A stretch of DNA of 64,000 bases from Acidisoma cellulosilyticum (lineage in GTDB: Bacteria > Pseudomonadota > Alphaproteobacteria > Acetobacterales > Acetobacteraceae). Under the pieces are notes generated by a model. That model was not told where the DNA came from, did no database searches, and saw nothing but the letters and a program-made list of their open reading frames with translations. The stretch is taken from contig NZ_JAESVA010000004.1 in assembly GCF_020621385.1 (NCBI RefSeq), positions 1 through 64,000 of the forward strand, read 5' to 3'. A program made the position numbers and the translations under genes. Shown in pieces: positions 44,078 to 52,103 of this stretch (positions are counted from its first letter, which is position 1; each line of letters begins with the position of its first letter).

Positions 44078-44188
44078 CTAGAGCGTTTCCCGTTCGCTTA
44101 CGCTCACAGTTGCCGCTCTAGATTATTGTTTTTGCGAGCATCTTCACACAGTCAGATGATTGCATCTGACTGTGTGAAGATGCTCTAG
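44078..44188. repeat. Double-hairpin intergenic element bounded by CTAGAGC / GCTCTAG
   Basis: The element fills the gap between the flippase (plus) and the radical SAM gene (minus) and overlaps the latter's stop codon. First stem: CTAGAGCG at 44078-44085 with CGCTCTAG at 44114-44121. Second stem: perfect 22 bp arms at 44136-44157 and 44164-44185 with a 6 bp loop GATTGC. The whole resembles CTAGAGC-bounded palindromic elements that I recall as dispersed repeats in alphaproteobacteria. It can also act as a two-way terminator. Confidence 0.75.
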
Positions 44189-45186
44189 TCGGCCGCCAAA
44201 GCGACCGTTGGCTCCGCAGGTTTTTGGCTACCGCGATAGCGGTCCAGCATGCTCATCTGATGCACGCAACTTAAAGTACAGGTCGGGCTGCAAGACTTTT
44301 CCGTGTGGTATTCGCGCCGAAGATCGTCACGGGTATAATCGGCCAGGGGAATGCCCGGGTAGCCGCGTTGCTGCGAGCACCAATGCACGAGGCCATCTTC
44401 GGTGATGTACAGGTAGCGGGCGCCGGCGCGGCATTTCCAGTCATTGGGTTGCCCTTGCATCAGGTTCTTCTGGAAGAGCCGGTAGTTCAGGGTATGGACG
44501 ATCGACGGAGAAATCTTCGTCACCGCTGCATAAGCTTGCATCTGCGCAGCGCTCAGCGGCTTCAGCGTGCCGGTATGGTCATGCAACACGCCCACGGAGT
44601 GCTGCAGCCCATATTTTGCTGCAGTCTCCGCGACCACGATGACGTCCTGCGTCCGCTCCTCGCTGATACCCAGCACGGAATTGACGTTCACTTTGAATTT
44701 GGCGAGTTCGGAGAGCAGGGCCAACTTGCGCTCGACCGAATACAAGCTCTTCATCGAAACCGCGTCGGGCTCCAGATTGTCGATGCTAATCTGCATACCT
44801 TGCAGACCCGCCGCGTTGAGGCGCCTGATCCAGTCGGCCGTCAGCTTGAAGCCGTTCGTGATCATGGTCACGATCATGCCGCGGGCCCGCGCGGCGGCGA
44901 CGACCTCATCCAGTTGAGGATGTAACAACGGCTCGCCACCCGTGAAGGTGATGGAGGCGGTTTTTAAATCCGCCAGCAGATTGACCCGCTCGAGCAGCGC
45001 CGGCAGCGGCACAGGTGGCGAGAAATTGTCGTATTCGTTGCAATAGCCGCAGGCGAGATTGCAACGGCGCGTGACAACCACCTGAGCGAGCAGCGGATTG
45101 TAGCGCGAACTGACGGCGCGCCCCAGAAACCGCATTCCGGAAGCGACGCTATCGAGACGATCGGTCAAAGAATTTTTCTGCATCAA
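44185..45186 (-). CDS. Radical SAM protein with SPASM-like C-terminus
   Basis: 333 aa. The radical SAM motif CNLACGYC (C-x3-C-x2-C) lies near residue 41, followed by TFTGGEPLLHP (GGE motif). The C-terminal part has clustered Cys (CRAGARYLYITEDG, WCSQQRG, CSPTCTLSCVH) that could bind an extra 4Fe-4S cluster as in SPASM/Twitch proteins. Such enzymes modify peptides, sugars or lipids by radical chemistry. It is surrounded by glycan genes on both sides, so a sugar or lipid substrate is possible. There is no precursor peptide next to it. Confidence 0.82.
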   Translation of the reverse strand: MMQKNSLTDRLDSVASGMRFLGRAVSSRYNPLLAQVVVTRRCNLACGYCNEYDNFSPPVPLPALLERVNLLADLKTASITFTGGEPLLHPQLDEVVAAARARGMIVTMITNGFKLTADWIRRLNAAGLQGMQISIDNLEPDAVSMKSLYSVERKLALLSELAKFKVNVNSVLGISEERTQDVIVVAETAAKYGLQHSVGVLHDHTGTLKPLSAAQMQAYAAVTKISPSIVHTLNYRLFQKNLMQGQPNDWKCRAGARYLYITEDGLVHWCSQQRGYPGIPLADYTRDDLRREYHTEKSCSPTCTLSCVHQMSMLDRYRGSQKPAEPTVALAAD

Positions 45187-45313
45187 CGGGTTGCCCCATT
45201 CTGAGGTGCGAGGGGAGGGAGCAATCGGAACCGGTTGGACCTTCTAGCACCCTTGCCGCGCGGAAAGAAGTCACGCGGGCGCAGGCTGCGCATCCTGCCA
45301 CGCCTGTCGAAGG

Positions 45314-46474
45314 TCAGGGGGAACTGTCATGCCTTTGCAACACAGTATCGTACCAGTCTTCCAGCAGACTGGTCTGATGATGCAAGTCGAAGCGCTGCTC
45401 AACGAAGGTCCGCGCTGCGACACCCATCCGCCGGCGCAAGGCAGGATCTGCGGTCAGGGTCTGCATGCGGGCCGCCAACGCGACCTCGTCGCGTTCTGGT
45501 ACGAGGAAACCTGTTTCTCCGTCCAGCACCCCCTCCGGAATACCCCCGACGCGGGAGCCTATCGTCGGCAGGCCGTTGGCGGCCGCTTCCAGCAGCACCA
45601 ATCCAAGCCCCTCCATCCGCCCCGTTTTGGTTCGTACACTGGGGAGCACAAGCATGGCCGCGCGGCGGATGGCGGCCAGAACCTTCTCATGCGGCAAAGC
45701 GCCGAGGAAGCGGATACGCGTCTCCAGTCGCAGCGACTTGCTCAACGCTTCGAGCGATGCCCTCAGCGGTCCATCACCGATGATATCCAGCCGGATTTCG
45801 GAATTCTGTGCCGCCACCTGGGCGAAACTGCGAATGAGGTATTCGGTCCCCTTCATCTCGACCAATCGCGCGACATGAAGGATGGTCAGTGTTTCCCCGT
45901 CTGCCTTAAGGGAGGGACCAGTCCGGCAATCGACGCCGATGTGATGCACATGGGTGCGGGATTCCGGGAACCCCATGGCGATGACGCGTTCGCGCAGGAA
46001 GGCCGAGGCGCAGAGAAACAATGCCCCCTCCTGCGCAAGCTGATGTCTGAACAACGGATAATTGGCCCAAGCGGGCGACCGCAGAAGTGCCGCAGTCGAA
46101 AGCGTCGCGTCAAAACCGTGGAAGGTGGTAATCAGAGGGATGCCCAAGCGCCGGGCCAGCGGCAGAGCGTAGACACCCTCAATGCCAAAATGCGCATGGA
46201 TGAGCGCCGGTCGATGCGATTCAAGCATGCGGAAAAAGGGTCGTGGCGATCGGCTCAGCATCTGCCAGCCGATCATAGGCCAACCATAGCGCAAATCCCT
46301 TAATGCGAGCGAAGATGCGCCGGTGGGTTCGGGGCCAAAGCGCAGCCGACCCAGATAGACCGGGCGGTAGCGCTTTAATGTCTGCGCCTGTTGCGTGATG
46401 AAGGGCTCTGAGATCCTGAACAGATTGTGACGGAATATGATGACCTCGCGCACGCCCAACCCTTTGTGTGACAT
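45314..46474 (-). CDS. GT4 family glycosyltransferase (WcaL/AmsK type)
   Basis: 386 aa from the ATG at 46474; an extended frame to 46675 adds 67 residues of low-complexity Arg/Ser-rich sequence and is unlikely. IFRHNLFRISEPFITQQAQTL at the N-terminus, HAHFGIEGVYALPLARRLGIP, TILHVARLVEMKGTEYLIRSF, and GLGLVLLEAAANGLPTIGS (E-x7-E type donor motif) are visible. It is similar to colanic acid and amylovoran glycosyltransferases. It lies 127 bp from the radical SAM gene on the same strand. Confidence 0.86.
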   Translation of the reverse strand: MSHKGLGVREVIIFRHNLFRISEPFITQQAQTLKRYRPVYLGRLRFGPEPTGASSLALRDLRYGWPMIGWQMLSRSPRPFFRMLESHRPALIHAHFGIEGVYALPLARRLGIPLITTFHGFDATLSTAALLRSPAWANYPLFRHQLAQEGALFLCASAFLRERVIAMGFPESRTHVHHIGVDCRTGPSLKADGETLTILHVARLVEMKGTEYLIRSFAQVAAQNSEIRLDIIGDGPLRASLEALSKSLRLETRIRFLGALPHEKVLAAIRRAAMLVLPSVRTKTGRMEGLGLVLLEAAANGLPTIGSRVGGIPEGVLDGETGFLVPERDEVALAARMQTLTADPALRRRMGVAARTFVEQRFDLHHQTSLLEDWYDTVLQRHDSSP

Positions 46475-46809
46475 TTCGTTGAATGCGAGCCCGTTAATCC
46501 TCGCTTCTCGGTCTTGACGATAACGACTTTCGTCATTCCTGGAAACGCTGGCTTGCCTTGGCGCAAACGAAGGGGCAAGTCGCCGTCCGGCCGGTCGATG
46601 GGTAAAATTCGTGGTGGCTTGACCCACCCTGCGGCGGAAGGATGCATGCTGACCTTGAGAACCGGTCAAGGTCACGGAGCGAAAAATTGATATGTCTACG
46701 AAAACGGGCGAAGCGGTCTTATGATCAACATGGCGTTGACCATGGTTTTAGATCAAGGCCGGAATTAAGACTGCTCGGCTAGAATTTGACCAATCACCTT
46801 CGCCTAAGG
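46475..46809. promoter_or_regulatory. Region upstream of the GT4 gene, with inverted repeat
   Basis: 335 bp between the GT4 start and the TetR stop. No gene found. A perfect 8 bp inverted repeat GACCTTGA / TCAAGGTC with a 7 bp spacer lies at 46651-46673, and an imperfect palindrome around ATGATCAACATGG...CCATGG at 46721-46755. Both look like regulator sites; no regulator can be assigned. Confidence 0.4.
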
Positions 46810-47325
46810 TCAAACGAGGGCGGATGTCGCCTGATCGAAGACGCTCATATCCCCGAGCGCGCGGGCCAATAGCATTGCCCCCTCAAGGGTCGCCAGCGTC
46901 CGCTTGGCCCCTTCCGCCGTCAACGCCGCATCAAGCGGTCCGGCCATCAGATTGTCTAGGCCGCGTTCGAAGAAGCGTCTTGCCTCTGCGGCAACGGTCG
47001 GGGGCAAGTCGGCAGATGTCGCACCGAGCGAGCCGCATAGGCACATGCGGCCGTCTTGCAGGAACGCGCGGCGAAAGACGCGAAGCCAGGCCTCCACGCG
47101 CGGTGCGCCGGCCTCCTCCTCCTGCAGCACGGCCGCTTCGAACCGATCCGTGTATCGGCGCGCGACGGCCGCCGCGAGGGCTTCCTTGGTCGGGAAATGG
47201 TGATGCACGCTGGAGCTTGCGACCCCGACATCGGCCGCGATTTCGCGAAAGCTGAAGCCGCTATAGCCCGCGTCCCGAATGCGGCGCTCTGCCGCGTCCA
47301 TGATGACCTGCGCCCGATCTGACAT
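46810..47325 (-). CDS. TetR/AcrR family repressor
   Basis: 171 aa from the ATG at 47325, with AGGTGA upstream; a GTG one codon earlier is possible. The N-terminal helix-turn-helix reads AGYSGFSFREIAADVGVASSSVHHHFPTKEAL. The C-terminal ligand domain shows AWLRVFRRAFLQ and CGSLGATSADLP like YcdC/AefR-type regulators. It is divergent from an SDR-MFS pair with palindromic sites in between and probably represses both directions until a ligand binds. Confidence 0.88.
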   Translation of the reverse strand: MSDRAQVIMDAAERRIRDAGYSGFSFREIAADVGVASSSVHHHFPTKEALAAAVARRYTDRFEAAVLQEEEAGAPRVEAWLRVFRRAFLQDGRMCLCGSLGATSADLPPTVAAEARRFFERGLDNLMAGPLDAALTAEGAKRTLATLEGAMLLARALGDMSVFDQATSALV

Positions 47326-47328
47326 CAC

Positions 47329-47466
47329 ATTTCACCTATCGATCGTTCGATAGATAGGTCTTGCTCTTCCCGCGAGCAAGCTCTAATGGACGATCGACAA
47401 ACCGATCGATCGATCGGTAGGTAATATGAGACCGATAGCGGTCTCATCAGACGGAAGGATGAGGAT
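47329..47466. promoter_or_regulatory. TetR / SDR divergent promoter with three palindromes
   Basis: Three sites are visible. 47334-47359 is an imperfect palindrome built on ACCTATCGAT / TCGATAGATAGGT. 47401-47418 is an 18 bp perfect palindrome, ACCGATCGATCGATCGGT. 47426-47447 is ATGAGACCG-ATAG-CGGTCTCAT. A fourth stem, CTTGCTC / GAGCAAG, is at 47360-47380. The first two share CGATCG-like cores and are good candidates for the TetR operator. Confidence 0.75.
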
Positions 47467-48234
47467 ATGCGCTTCGAAGGCAGGGTGGTTGCGATCACCG
47501 GCGGTGGATCAGGCATTGGCAAGGAGGTTGCGACGCGTTTTCTGGCGGAAGGGGCTTCTGTCGCGATCAATGGTCGGGATGCGGACAAATTGCGCGCCGC
47601 AGCCCAGGAGATCGATCCCTCGGGCGAGCGCGTCATCGTTTCTGCGGGGGACATCGCGGATCCGGCGACCGGCGCGGCGCTGGTCGAAGCCGCCGTGTCA
47701 CGCTTCGGTCAGTTGGACGTCCTCGTCAACAATGCCGGTGTTTTCAATCCGAAACCGTTTCTGGATCTGACCGAGGCCGATTACGACTGGTATCTCGACA
47801 CCATCCTCAAGGGGAAGTTCTTCGCGGCCCAGGCGGCTGCCAAGGCGATGAAGGGACGGGGCGGCGTCATCGTCCAGACCGGTTCGATGTGGGCCATTCA
47901 GGCGATTGGCGCCACACCATCGGCCGCCTATTCCGCCGCCAATGCCGGTGTCCATGCCATGGTCCGCAATCTCGCGATCGAGCTTGCTTCCTATCAAATC
48001 CGGATCAATGCTGTTGCACCGGCGGTGGTCGAAACGCCCGTTTACGACACGTTTCTGAGCAAGGAGCAGGTCCGCGATGTGCTCCCGACCTTCAATGCCT
48101 TCCACCCGATCGGGCGCAATGGTCAGCCGGGCGATGTCGCGGCGGCGATCCTGTTTCTGGCATCCGACGACGCTTCCTGGATCACCGGGACGGTCCTGTC
48201 TGTCGATGGCGGTGTCACTGCCGGTCGTCAGTAG
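47467..48234 (+). CDS. SDR-family oxidoreductase with Lys-to-Asn change
   Basis: 255 aa. Classical SDR: TGGGSGIGKEVATRF (NAD(P) loop), LVNNAGVF (NNAG), TGSMWA (catalytic Ser) and YSAANAGVHAMVRNLAIEL. The usual YxxxK active site reads YSAAN, so the catalytic Lys is an Asn (codon AAT at about 47941). The rest of the fold, including the C-terminal DGGVTAGRQ, is intact. It may still bind NAD(P) but have lowered or changed catalysis. The MFS gene follows 9 bp downstream, suggesting a two-gene TetR-controlled unit. Confidence 0.88.
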   Translation: MRFEGRVVAITGGGSGIGKEVATRFLAEGASVAINGRDADKLRAAAQEIDPSGERVIVSAGDIADPATGAALVEAAVSRFGQLDVLVNNAGVFNPKPFLDLTEADYDWYLDTILKGKFFAAQAAAKAMKGRGGVIVQTGSMWAIQAIGATPSAAYSAANAGVHAMVRNLAIELASYQIRINAVAPAVVETPVYDTFLSKEQVRDVLPTFNAFHPIGRNGQPGDVAAAILFLASDDASWITGTVLSVDGGVTAGRQ

Positions 48235-48243
48235 GAACGCGGG

Positions 48244-49434
48244 ATGACGGAGATCGAGACAAGGCAAGCGCGGCGGAACACCTGGCTATTGGCCTTGGCG
48301 CAAGCCATGGGCGGTGCGCATTCCGTCATCGTCTATGCAACGGCCGCGGTGATCGGGAACATGCTGGCGCCGCACAAGGCGCTGGCCACGCTGCCGATCT
48401 CGGTCTTCGTCATTGGGATGGCGCTGGCGACACTCCCCGCCGGGGCTATCGCGCATCGGTTTGGCCGCCGCGCCGCCTTCCTGGTCGGCGCAGCCTGCGG
48501 CGTATTGGGCGGTCTGCTTGCGGCTTGGGCGATTGTGCTCGGCTCCTTCGCCCTCTTCTGCGTCGCGATGTCATGCGGCGGTGTCTATGCAGCCGTCGTG
48601 CTGACATTCCGCTTCGCCGCAGCCGATGGTGTGCCTTTGGAGCGGCGTGCGGGGGCGCTTTCGGCCGTCATGGCAGGGGGCATCGTCGCCGGTGTGCTTG
48701 GTCCGCAGGTGGTGACCTTCACGATGGCGGTGTGGCAGCCCTATCTATTCGCCTCGACTTATGTCGCACAGGCGGGTCTCGCCTTGGCGAGCGCCGTCTT
48801 GCTCGCCGGGGTTCGACTGCCGCCCGTTACCCGCCTGCAAACCCGCGGGCGGCCGCTTTTGGCTATTGCCCGTCAGCCGAAGTTCATCGGCGCGCTGATC
48901 TGCGGCACAACCAGTTATCTCCTCATGAATCTGCTGATGACGTCTGTCCCCCTGGCCATGAGCCTGTGTGGCCTATCGATGGGGGCGTCCAATCTCGGCC
49001 TGCAATGGCATGTCATCGCGATGTATGCGCCAAGCTTCATCACCGGTCGCCTCATCGCGCGGTTCGGTGCGGCGCGGATCGCCGTCGCCGGTCTGCTGCT
49101 GATCGGTGGGGCGGCGATCGTCGGGCTGACGGGCGTCAGCGTCACGCAATTCTGGTCTTGCCTGATCTTGCTCGGTATCGGGTGGAATTTCGGCTTTCTG
49201 GGCGCTTCCGCGCTGGTTCTGGACTGTCACCGGCCCGAGGAAAAGACCCAAGTGCAATCGTTCAACGACTTCGTGGTGTTCGGCGCGATGGTACTGGCGT
49301 CCTTCTCCTCCGGCGGTCTGCTGACGCAGTTCGGGTGGAGTGCGGTCTGCTGGCTGGCCCTTCCGCTATCGTTCGTTGCAATCCTCTGCATTGCCGCCGT
49401 CGGTCTGACGCGTAAGACTGTCAGCTCTCATTAG
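48244..49434 (+). CDS. MFS transporter
   Basis: 396 aa with 12 predicted helices. GAIAHRFGRRAAFLVGAA is the loop 2-3 signature (G-x3-D/H-R-x-G-R-R). The first helices read WLLALAQAMGGAHSVIVYATAAVIGN and the later half ITGRLIARFGAARIAVAGLLLI repeats a similar pattern. Likely a drug or metabolite exporter induced with the SDR under TetR control. No substrate can be named. Confidence 0.88.
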   Translation: MTEIETRQARRNTWLLALAQAMGGAHSVIVYATAAVIGNMLAPHKALATLPISVFVIGMALATLPAGAIAHRFGRRAAFLVGAACGVLGGLLAAWAIVLGSFALFCVAMSCGGVYAAVVLTFRFAAADGVPLERRAGALSAVMAGGIVAGVLGPQVVTFTMAVWQPYLFASTYVAQAGLALASAVLLAGVRLPPVTRLQTRGRPLLAIARQPKFIGALICGTTSYLLMNLLMTSVPLAMSLCGLSMGASNLGLQWHVIAMYAPSFITGRLIARFGAARIAVAGLLLIGGAAIVGLTGVSVTQFWSCLILLGIGWNFGFLGASALVLDCHRPEEKTQVQSFNDFVVFGAMVLASFSSGGLLTQFGWSAVCWLALPLSFVAILCIAAVGLTRKTVSSH

Positions 49435-49478
49435 GACCGGCTCACGGCCTTCGGTTCACCGAGGCGCCCGCGCTTGCG

Positions 49479-50093
49479 TCATTTTTTGGCGGTCCTTGGC
49501 CCAGGTCTTCGACTTGGCACCGCGGCATGGTTCAAAAGAGAGGCGACCGCCGCCCTTGCTGCGACAAACGGCGCGCTGTCGCCAAACACTTGCGAGAGCA
49601 GCAAGCTGCCTTGAAACAGGATGCTGATCTGCTTTCCGAGATTGACCGGATCGGCAAGGCCGGTCTGCTCGCATAGGTCGATAAAGGCGCGTTCGACATA
49701 GGCCGCTGCGTTTTTTCCTCGCTCGGCTATGCCGTCATGTTTGCCGACATATTCCTGAGATGCCTTGATGCCTAAACATCCACGAATGGGGTTCTCGTCG
49801 ATCATCGCTTTGCGGATGTCAAAAAACGCCATGATCTGCCGGCGAGGGTCATGCCCGGCGGCTCGGGCCGGCGTAAAAAGCTCATCCACGATGTCGGAGC
49901 CATAATGGTCCAAGACCGCTTCGATCAAGGCCTCCTTCGAGGAAAAGTATTTGTAGACGGTACGTTTGGATATGCCGCTGCCGGCCATGACCGAATCGAT
50001 GCCCGTGGCATGAAATCCGCCTTCATAGAAGCGCTCGGATGCCCATTCGATGATTTCAAGCTTCTTGCCCTCGACCTCTGCATCCTCTGCCAT
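49479..50093 (-). CDS. TetR/AcrR family repressor
   Basis: 204 aa from the ATG at 50093, preceded by a G-rich site (GGGGGTTAGGT); an in-frame ATG 11 codons upstream is less likely. HTH: GGFHATGIDSVMAGSGISKRTVYKYFSSKEAL. The C-terminal domain (ENPIRGCLGIKASQEY) is of the YcdC/TetR_C type that senses small organic molecules. It is divergent from an SDR gene, with two GTAAAC-N6-GTTTAC operators between them. Confidence 0.88.
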   Translation of the reverse strand: MAEDAEVEGKKLEIIEWASERFYEGGFHATGIDSVMAGSGISKRTVYKYFSSKEALIEAVLDHYGSDIVDELFTPARAAGHDPRRQIMAFFDIRKAMIDENPIRGCLGIKASQEYVGKHDGIAERGKNAAAYVERAFIDLCEQTGLADPVNLGKQISILFQGSLLLSQVFGDSAPFVAARAAVASLLNHAAVPSRRPGPRTAKK

Positions 50094-50144
50094 CGACCTA
50101 ACCCCCGCGACTGTCCCGGTAAGCATAGCAAATCGGATTGACTT

Positions 50145-50191
50145 GGTAAACCGATCTGTTTACCAGTGAAAATGTAAACCAAACTGTTTAC
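50145..50191. promoter_or_regulatory. Two GTAAAC-N6-GTTTAC operators
   Basis: Perfect palindromes with a 6 bp spacer at 50145-50164 (GGTAAAC / GTTTACC) and 50174-50191 (GTAAAC / GTTTAC), 29 bp apart start to start. On the minus strand a TATGCT 17 bp from TTTACC in the first operator could be the TetR gene's own promoter, so binding there would give autorepression. Confidence 0.85.
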
Positions 50192-50243
50192 CGCCCGGCC
50201 GCCGGCCTTGCGGCGTCAGTTGGTCAGCAATCAGAGGAAGACG

Positions 50244-50963
50244 ATGTCCTTATCCAATAAAGTTATCCTGGTTTCCGGTGCCAATCGCGGAATCGGTGCC
50301 GCGACGGTTCGGGAATTGCTGAAAGGCGATGTCAAAAAAATTTACGCGGGTGCCCGCACCCTCGCTTCGTTGCCGAATTTCGGCGATCCGCGCGTCTTGC
50401 CTTTGCAACTTGACGTCACGAGTGACACGTCGGTGCTGGCGGCTGCCGAGCAAGCGCGGGACGTGGACGTGCTGCTCAACAACGCAGGAACAATGGCCTT
50501 CGGGGACTGGCTCACCAGCCCGCAGGACGTGATCGATGCCGACATGAACACCAATTTCTACGGCACGCTTCGGGTCATTCGCGCCTTTGCACCGTCCTTC
50601 GTCAGCCGTGGGTCAGGGACGATTGCGAATGTCGTCAGCATTGTCGGTCTTGCACCCGTGTCGGTTCTGGCCGGCTATTCCGCGTCGAAGGCCGCGCTGC
50701 AGTCTATGACCCAGGCGCTGCGTGCCACATTGCAAAAGTCCGGAATAACGGTCATCGGGATCTATCCGGGGCCCATTGATACGGATTTGGCGAAGGGCAT
50801 TCCTCTCGATAAAGCGACACCCGAGCATGCCGCTGCCAATATCGTAAAGGGCATCGCAGAAGGGCAGACCTACATCTTCCCGGACCCGACGGCCCTGCAA
50901 ATCGGACATCTTTGGGCCCATGACGGCCGGCAGTTGGAGATTGCGATACAAGTCGGTGGGTAG
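50244..50963 (+). CDS. SDR-family oxidoreductase
   Basis: 239 aa from the ATG at 50244, with AGAGGAAG upstream. The NAD(P)-binding motif is SGANRGIGAATVREL, then LLNNAGTM and YSASKAALQSMTQALR with an intact YxxxK. The fold is complete and it should be active on small ketones, aldehydes or alcohols. It is the sole gene to the right of the second TetR operator pair, so it is probably induced by that regulator's ligand. The substrate is unknown. Confidence 0.9.
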   Translation: MSLSNKVILVSGANRGIGAATVRELLKGDVKKIYAGARTLASLPNFGDPRVLPLQLDVTSDTSVLAAAEQARDVDVLLNNAGTMAFGDWLTSPQDVIDADMNTNFYGTLRVIRAFAPSFVSRGSGTIANVVSIVGLAPVSVLAGYSASKAALQSMTQALRATLQKSGITVIGIYPGPIDTDLAKGIPLDKATPEHAAANIVKGIAEGQTYIFPDPTALQIGHLWAHDGRQLEIAIQVGG

Positions 50964-51009
50964 CTGAGAGAGCGAGCCGAACTCTGATGAACGCATAGAT
51001 CATCCAGAT

Positions 51010-51048
51010 GCTGAATGCGGTTGTGCGTGTTAAACAACCGCATTCAGC
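51010..51048. terminator. 14 bp stem hairpin between converging genes
   Basis: Perfect 14 bp arms (GCTGAATGCGGTTG / CAACCGCATTCAGC) around an 11 bp loop, with AGAT and ATCT extending the stem across a GG bulge. It sits midway between the SDR (plus) and the metallophosphoesterase (minus), so it can end transcription from both sides. Confidence 0.7.
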
Positions 51049-51125
51049 GGATCTATATTCGCTTGATCATTGTCTTGCATAGGTCCTGGCACGCGCATGA
51101 GCTTAGCCAGGACCTACGGAGACAT

Positions 51126-52103
51126 TCAGCCGGAGACGAGCTGGCAACTGATGATTTCATTCCCGGCCAGTTCGATGACGGCGCCATCCAGACGGCCTTC
51201 CGAATACTGGCTGCCGGGGTTGACGCAGGTGGTGCGGCCGATTTTCGCAATCCCCCGGGACTCATGAATATGACCGTGAAGGGTGAGTACCGGCTGCAGC
51301 CGTTCTATGAGCGCGCGCACCGCCTTGGACCCGACGGGGGTGATGACGGGCTGGCCGCCTGACATCACGGGTCGCAGATCATCCGTCAATTTCGGCGCCA
51401 TATCCAATGCCGAATCAAAGGGCGGGCAATGGAGGTTGAGAATAGTCGGCCGGCCTGGCGTCAAAGCGCTGGCCATCCTCTCCAACCGCTCAGCCAAAGC
51501 CGTCTCGTTTTCTTCCCTTGGGCTATGCCAGGGCGTCGGATTTGCCCAGCAGCATGAGACCATCTGCAAAGGACCCAGTTCGACAAGCCGCCCTTCGGGA
51601 TTGACCACGCCATCACCGCCGATCGCCTGGTCAATGGCGAATTCGTCGTCATTGCCCGGCATGATGAACATAGGCAGCCCGTCACGCCGCTGTTCGGCGG
51701 CCATGGCACACCAGCGTTCGATCTGGGCCACCATCACGCCGGTGAAGATGGACTTTCGGAAATCGTCATCGGCGTCCAGGCGGGCATGTTCGGCGGGTGT
51801 GCAGCGATAGGGATAGAAGCCGTTGAAGCGAATGCTGTCCTCCAGCTTCTCCAACTCCTCGGCCTGGATCGTCCGCTCATTGCCCTGAATACGGGCGACG
51901 AACGTGCCGTTCGGCTGCTCGACCACCGGGAGCATCGCCTTGCCGGTGATATCGCCACCGACGATAACCGCATCGACCTTATAGAAGTCCGGCGCCTTGA
52001 GCAGCTTGCGAAAGCAGAGTTCCGAGCCGTGGATATCGCCGGTATAGTAAATGCGGAATCCGGTCTCGGCACGTTGCCCGAACAACTTCTTGAGGAAGCT
52101 CAT
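51126..52103 (-). CDS. Calcineurin-like metallophosphoesterase
   Basis: 325 aa from the ATG at 52103, overlapping the upstream stop by 4 bp. The five-block motif is present: YTGDIHGSE, IVGGDIT, PGNDDE (GNHD-type), LNLHCPP and LHGHIHESRG, giving two metal sites. It therefore hydrolyses phosphomonoesters, diesters or cyclic nucleotides. In the operon it follows a nucleotidyltransferase, a ureohydrolase and an APC permease; its role there is unknown. A link with the nucleotidyltransferase as add-and-remove partners is possible. Confidence 0.85.
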   Translation of the reverse strand: MSFLKKLFGQRAETGFRIYYTGDIHGSELCFRKLLKAPDFYKVDAVIVGGDITGKAMLPVVEQPNGTFVARIQGNERTIQAEELEKLEDSIRFNGFYPYRCTPAEHARLDADDDFRKSIFTGVMVAQIERWCAMAAEQRRDGLPMFIMPGNDDEFAIDQAIGGDGVVNPEGRLVELGPLQMVSCCWANPTPWHSPREENETALAERLERMASALTPGRPTILNLHCPPFDSALDMAPKLTDDLRPVMSGGQPVITPVGSKAVRALIERLQPVLTLHGHIHESRGIAKIGRTTCVNPGSQYSEGRLDGAVIELAGNEIISCQLVSG

